A stretch of 64,000 nt of DNA from Metopolophium dirhodum. Taxonomy: Eukaryota > Arthropoda > Insecta > Hemiptera > Aphididae. Positions 58,253-64,000 of the stretch are shown here, one piece after another. Numbering within the stretch: the stretch's first letter is position 1; each line of letters starts with the position of its first letter. A program made the translations under genes and the position numbers. The DNA is taken from contig NC_083566.1 in NCBI RefSeq assembly GCF_019925205.1, positions 15,376,001 through 15,440,000 on the forward strand. Direction: 5' to 3'. The notes under the pieces were generated by a model, which was given only the letters and a program-made list of their open reading frames with translations, searched no databases and was not told the DNA's origin.

Positions 58253-58959
58253 TATTCTCGTATTATGTACTCTGCTGGAATTGTTATTTTAATTTGTTTG
58301 TAGATAATCGAAAAATTTCTGTTTTAGATACTGAGTGCTCCAATAAATGCATTGATGTTACAATTATGTGTTTTCTTTTTAAATTTTTATGATTGTTTTT
58401 TGTCTGTGTACAAGATAAGTAGACAAAATAATGCTTCGCATTTCAACTTCAGTGTCTTTTCCAGCGGGAAAGTTAATCTAGTTGGTGCATATGGTATCGT
58501 ATGTATATAATAAACTTAAAAAGTTTGAAAATTTAATACTAGGCTCCTGATATATTGTTACAACAGTAGTTGAAAAATATTAAAAATACATAGGCAGGTT
58601 TTTTTTTATAATCATTTAAAGTTCAGATGTTTACGAAATTTATCAAATTGAAAATGTACCAATTATTAAATAGTTAAAAATGTATAAAATGTTCAACTTT
58701 TGTAGCTGAGTATTAAACATTTAAAACCAATACTAAGTAGCTAATTCTGTAACCAAAAAATCAAGTTCAAATTTGGACGAAATTAAATATTAAATAACTA
58801 ATAATAACGATTTTAGTTATTCTGTTGTAATTAAAAAATATTTTTTGTGGGTACTTAAAACTTCTCAAGTATATTATTATATACAATTATACAACATTCA
58901 ACTTACCGGCTACCGTATTAATAATAACAATATAAATATAATATAAATTATCCTAGGCG
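58253..58959. other. AT-rich non-coding stretch
   Basis: No gene. From about 58510 it carries sequence related to the body of repeat family A (AATACTAGGCTCCTGATATA, AGTTGAAAAATATTAAAAATACA). Confidence 0.45.
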
Positions 58960-59205
58960 GACAATCCGTCTCCGCTCAGAATCGTTTTTGGTAAACAATG
59001 ATATTATTATATCATTGAATTTAAATTTAACACCATCCATTACAGTGACTCACTTCCCAGACAGCAATTTGTAATGATAATATTATAATAATGTTATACT
59101 AATATTATCCGTTATTACAATGTTATAATAATATTATTAATCAAAAAATTGTTGTCTGGGTTGTAACCTACTGTACAGCAGAGTGATACCCACTTTTTAT
59201 TTTTT
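58960..59205 (-). repeat. Dispersed repeat family A copy split by a MITE
   Basis: CGCTCAGAATCGTTTTTGGT, an expanded palindrome (CAATGATATTATTATATCATTG) and CCATCCATTACAGTGACTCA are followed, after a 105-bp insertion, by GTAACCTACTGTACAGCAGA. Comparison with the other copies shows where the insertion lies. Confidence 0.75.
59056..59160. mobile_element. 105-bp hairpin MITE inserted in repeat family A
   Basis: The left end is CCCAGACAGCAATTT and the right end, reversed, CCCAGACAACAATTTTT. The middle is ATAATATTATAATAATG-type palindromic sequence. Intact repeat copies read CACTTGTAAC at this point; here the sequence is CACTT, element, TTGTAAC, implying a 2-bp TT duplication. Confidence 0.75.
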
Positions 59206-60939
59206 TTTTTCTATAAATGTGAATACAATTTTATTCGTGGGGTTAAAAAGCTTGAAAATTTAATACAAGGCTCCTAACACGTTGTTATAATATCAGTTTA
59301 AAAATATAAAAAATACACAGACAAGATTTTTTTTATAGTTATTTTATGTTTACATTTGGTTGAAATTTTAGTTATGTTGTTGTAATTTAAAAATATTATT
59401 GGGTACTTGAATCTTTTAGAGTACTTATAAGTATATTATTATATTTTATAAACGCATGACATTTTCGTCAGCTAGCGAAGATACTGTATTATAACTCGTA
59501 TTTATTGCAGGCCGGAATATTATTATTATACATTTTACTATTTTAGTGAAGTAAACAAAAATAGTTAGTGGGACTTCGTGGTAACATACAGAATAAATGT
59601 AAGATGACACACACGTCTTGTTATGTGTAATGTGTACAATGTAGGTAGTAGGTACATACTATAAGTGTAATGTATAGGTATATTAAATATTATAGTTAAA
59701 CTATAAAATACCATAATGGTGATGACTGATGAACCACCATTGTCCATTAAACGTGTAGAATATTAAATCTTGAATTATAATTTTTCTACTTAAAGAACGG
59801 TTAGGTAATGTGTTAATATTTATTATATTATGTTTACATACCTTAAAATATTTGATCAGCTATGTAATACTCGTACCTATGTTTTTCGTATACCTATATC
59901 ATACGTAGGTACTTGACGAAAAAAATTTCATCTATTTTTCTGTCGTTGAAAATATAAGCAATAATGTCTTCTTATTATTCTTATTCACACTGAACAAATT
60001 AATTGTTTATTGTTTTATCTGTTTGTTAATTTCAGGACACCTAGAGCACTCAAAAGTATGAACTGAAACTGAATAATTAAATTTGAGAATAATATTGAAG
60101 TAAAAATTGAATATAAATTACAATCATATACTAAATTGAATATTAATTGAAACCAACGACATTCATTACGCATACCTAATAAGTAATAATAAATATTGGA
60201 AATAATTTAGGTTAAAGATATGATGAATTTATACGGGATAAGTTGTACATAGTATATAATATGTATTATATTGAAGAAAATTAATTTTAACAGATGATAC
60301 TCTGATTAAGTGTATTATAGGATTCATCTTAAAAGTTTTGTATACAAGTATGTTTGTTTGTACACGTCTAAGTCCTAACAGTAAATATTAAAATACAATA
60401 GAAATCAATATGTACAGAGTTTCGTTACAACTATACGTATTTTGTTTTCGCTTAAATGTAAATCGCATTCAATCATTATGATTACATTAACAATAAGGAT
60501 CAAAAGTCTATAGGAGATGGCCTAGTTATAAATAGTGCCAATAACCTTATTTTTCGTTTAGATATCCAATTTGTGAAATTTTAACTTGAATTGTCTATGA
60601 AAAATTGTGTATTTGTATTATTGTGATAAACACTTACCAGAAACTAGCTATTACATTTTTAAGTGGTAGCTATAATTATTTTATACATTTTTAACCACAG
60701 AACAAGTGTAAGAATAGTTATTTTGACAGTTTTGGTCAAAATTTGAATTTTAAATTCTTATAAAAAAATAGCATTTTAAGAAATATTGTCAAATACCTAT
60801 AAATAGTTTAAGTTTAGTCTAAATATTTTGAAATTTTCATTGAATATAGAAAATTATAAATTAAGTAATATTTTTATATGACTGTAACATACCTGCAATA
60901 TACCTACATACATATTTTCCAGAGAAATTCAAAGAATAA
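59206..60939. other. AT-rich intergenic stretch
   Basis: No gene recognised. Its first part is related to repeat family A body sequence (about 59215-59420). Confidence 0.45.
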
Positions 60940-61620
60940 AAAGGTGGGTAAGTGGATGTCGCTCTGTTGTACAGTAGTTTACAAGTGGGTTACTGTAATG
61001 GATAGTGTTAAAATTTAATTCAATGATATAATATCATTGTATAAGAAAAACACGATTCTGAGCAAAACGGTCAGACAGCCTATGATATTACCAAGTATAT
61101 TTGATGATATTATTGTGAATAAAGTAATTTATATATAACCTATTTACGTGGAGCCTTGTTTTAAATTTTCAATCATTACCTATAAAAGTTGAACATTTTA
61201 TAAATTTTTAACCACAAAATAATTAATAAATTATAAATTTGATAAATGTTGTCAAAATTTGAACTTTAAATTCTTATAAAAAAAAATTGTGCCTATGTAT
61301 TTTTAATATTTTTCAACTGCTATTAGAATGATATATCAGGAGCCTTATATTAAATTTTCACGCTTTTTTACTCAACAAATAAAAATTTATTGATATTTAT
61401 AGAAAAAAAAAACTAAAAAAATTGAAAACTGACAATGTCCGTAAACAGCTCAAAAAGAGTCAAAATATTTTGTAAATTTTATGGTGTATAGAAAATGCTA
61501 ATATAAACATTCAGTCAAAATTTCATGTCCTTACGGTCATTTGTTTTATAGTTATACCAAAAACCAAAATCGATTTTCTCGAAAACAGATTTTGTGTAAA
61601 AATTCCCGTTTTTCCTTAAT
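60940..61620 (+). repeat. Dispersed repeat family A, long copy
   Basis: Collinear with the copy at 49873: GGTGGGTAAGTGGATGTCGC, palindrome CAATGATATAATATCATTG, AAGAAAAACACGATTCTGAG, TTTACGTGGAGCCTTG and TGTCCGTAAACAGCTCAAAA. Differences are mostly substitutions and short gaps. The short frame open in other copies is stopped here. Confidence 0.75.
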
Positions 61621-62936
61621 TTTTCTTTTGTTTTTCATGTCGCTTGTGAAAACTACTGGGAAATTTTTATTTTTGACACCCAAAGTACCAACTAGATTCA
61701 CTTTCCTATCAGAAAAGTTACTATTGAAGAAAATCCAAGCACTTTTACTGTCCTAAAAGGTGATGACAGACACAAAAATAAAAAAATAAATAAAAAAAAA
61801 CACACATCATTGTAAAATCAATACATTCATCGCTTCGCTCAGAATCTAAAATAAAAACGATTACATTTATTTAATTCTAAGTATTTAAAGTTTTTATAAG
61901 CAGAGCTATGGACCAATACTTTGTGGGGTGCCATTGTGTTATGCCCCACTCACCTCAACAAAACTTTGGGAGGACAATTGGCCTATTTTCATCTATCAAC
62001 CTAAATTTTAAAACTGGTCCTTAAAAAGAATCATCCTGTACCACGGACTAAGATAGAATGGACTGGAAACAAATAGGTGGGTGGTTGACCGTTTTTGGAT
62101 GGTCTTGTGTGGAGGGGGTATATAATACATAATACGGACTCCATTTATTTAGTTCTGTGATCGAGCGTTACCTATATTCATCAATCATCATTAAGTTTAT
62201 ATGATGAATAACGCTCGATACGTGATTGTCGATTTCCCTCTCAAAGTTCGCACAAGCCTACCTTAAATCTTAAACGGCCCGGTGGCTCTTGTTTTCAGTC
62301 CATTTATCGTAGTTCGTGTCCAGTACCTAAAGTGTACATATTTTATGTATACCTACCACCTACACTTAACTCTAAAATTTTGTCAATTTTGCTCTATTTT
62401 ATAACGTAGTTTACACAGGGACTTAAGCAATTCTGGACGTGAGTATTGTATATCCTTGTCCCACACCACACCCTAAGAGAATAAGTGGAGACCCACTTCG
62501 CTAAATTCTCAGAGGGTGGTCATCCACTACTATACGCTGAAACAATATCTTTATACATGTACTATTATAAGGTAGGTTTGCTTGCACAGTTGCACTATAT
62601 GCGATAGAATTCCGTATTATTATAATATTACAATATCATCGTGTAAAATGGAAATTGCACATTGAACCAAGGAGGTTATAGTTTAGATTACAAAATAAAA
62701 CTCAAAATGTCCGTTGTCGTCATTCCCCAAACCTAGGTCAATTATGCCATTTATCAAAACTGGTGGTAACTGATGATAAATCTCAAATAATACACTGATT
62801 GTTTTAATATATTGTATCCTTGTATTTAATAATGATTCATTGTTAGTAGGTAATTCAATTTTGAAATCTATTTAAATTAAATTAAATTAGGTTAAATTAA
62901 ATTAATAAAATAGATGCATATTATAAATTATTTATT
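61621..62936. other. Intergenic stretch, no gene
   Basis: Some GC-richer patches (about 61920-62110 and 62260-62300) look like old repeat fragments. No open frame or RNA gene supported. Confidence 0.4.
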
Positions 62937-63090
62937 TGGAACTGCAGTTCTGGTTTCCGTGACATTTTGAACTGCACAAAATCTCTGCTGCATTGCAAGC
63001 ACATTTTTTAGTGCCACAACCAGTTTTGCAGTTGCATCGATTGAAGACTTGATGATCAGCTATTGTCCAGCGGCTTCACGTAATGCTATT
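62937..63090 (-). pseudogene. KRBA2-like CXC-domain fragment
   Basis: On the minus strand, ALREAAGQ is followed in another frame by HQVFNRCNCKTGCGTKKCAC and then AAEILCSSKCHGNQNCSSK and a stop. The cysteine spacing is the same as in the fragment at 30725-30815 and resembles a TSO1/CXC-type zinc-binding motif at the end of transposon-derived KRBA2-like proteins. A stop and frame change between the two parts mark it as a relic. No upstream integrase part was found nearby. Confidence 0.6.
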
Positions 63091-64000
63091 TCTTTATATT
63101 TAATTTTTTTTTATAGCTTCACCTAGTTCTAGAAATTTTCTTTACATGGGGAACATTAGCGCTCCTGTATATTTATGTTTCAACACGCCATATTCTGTAC
63201 TTGATTCAAACATTCAGGTACTTATTTTATTTAAAATTAAATATATATTATCAAATTAAAATTGGTTACATATTTTATATATGTCATTTCCACACAAAAT
63301 AATAACAGCAAAGTAACATCGTTTTTAATGGTAAAATAAAATAGAAAATGTAAAATGATAAATAAATAAATCATAATATTAATCTTATTGCCGTATAAAA
63401 TACCATCAACTGCCAACCGATCTTGAAGCTTCAATTTATGGTGGGATTTCGCTATCTAGTACTATATACTAATCTGTGGTTAACACTGACATAAATGTAT
63501 TGAACATCATTCTCCAACTAGACTGGGGATTGACGTCAATAACCGGGGAATGTCTACATTTACAACATTTACCACGTTTATATCATTCACTGCAACATAC
63601 TAACATATATATATATGTATGTATATATGCGTGTGCATGTGTCTATGTGAATGTGTAATTTTTACAAAATATACGGGAACATAAATTAAATAATTATTGT
63701 CGTGTCTAAGCGGAAGTGACAGTCATGAAAATTTAATCGCAATATCGTAAACACAATGATAATAATGTACTCGTTTATTATAATTTAACTACCTATAATA
63801 TATTGTTTGCCGTATAATTGCGTGGCCTAAAACCGGAATATAGCATAAATATTAGACTTGTACTTGCACCCCATGACTATAATATATTATGTTATGCACG
63901 GACGCACGGTTTATACCGGTGTAAAAATGTATTGTTGAATATCGTTACGCACTTCAGAGTTATGCTACTTTAGATATCGAAAATTTGGACTATTATTTTC
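63091..64000. other. AT-rich stretch to the window end
   Basis: No gene supported. Short alternating AT/GT microsatellite-like sequence lies near 63601-63655. Confidence 0.45.

Overview
The window looks like AT-rich nuclear DNA from an insect, most likely an aphid. The reasons are short introns, CYP4-type P450 genes with conserved intron positions, a class II CPD photolyase, a TTLL-type gene, and dense MITEs and other DNA transposons with small foldback elements. The aphid assignment is inference from general knowledge of such genomes; no species was determined.

Layout. From 1 to about 24 kb there is almost no firmly supported gene. A short GC-rich piece (1094-1201) looks like the last coding exon of a plus-strand gene that begins outside the window, and three other exon-like pieces are weaker. 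The rest is AT-rich DNA carrying transposons. Several of these have exact boundaries: hAT elements with perfect 8-bp target-site duplications at 1643-3396 and 12045-12272, TTAA-flanked foldback elements at 8575-9329, and a TTAA-flanked MITE at 23446-23580.

From 24.2 to 26.8 kb a complete seven-exon class II CPD photolyase lies on the minus strand. About 110 bp upstream of its start codon is a 0.5-kb minisatellite that is itself an inverted repeat. From 28.86 to 44.71 kb a three-exon TTLL3-like (tubulin glycylase-type) gene runs on the plus strand. Its 11.25-kb first intron contains a 3.6-kb two-exon DD82E-type Tc1/mariner-superfamily transposon with matching inverted ends and a complete seven-exon CYP4 gene on the opposite strand. 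A second complete CYP4 gene with identical intron positions lies downstream at 49.4-56.9 kb; its introns are filled with transposon fragments. The two P450s are therefore paralogues separated by the last two TTLL exons.

From 57 to 64 kb there is no gene: an 804-bp hAT element with a perfect 8-bp duplication, copies of a dispersed repeat family (one split by a 105-bp MITE), and a decayed KRBA2-like fragment.

Most likely functional coding content: photolyase (DNA repair in light), two microsomal P450s, and a TTLL protein whose usual catalytic residues appear altered. The transposon transposase also reads open after one splice. All exon models come from reading splice sites and reading-frame continuity by eye; none has transcript support here.
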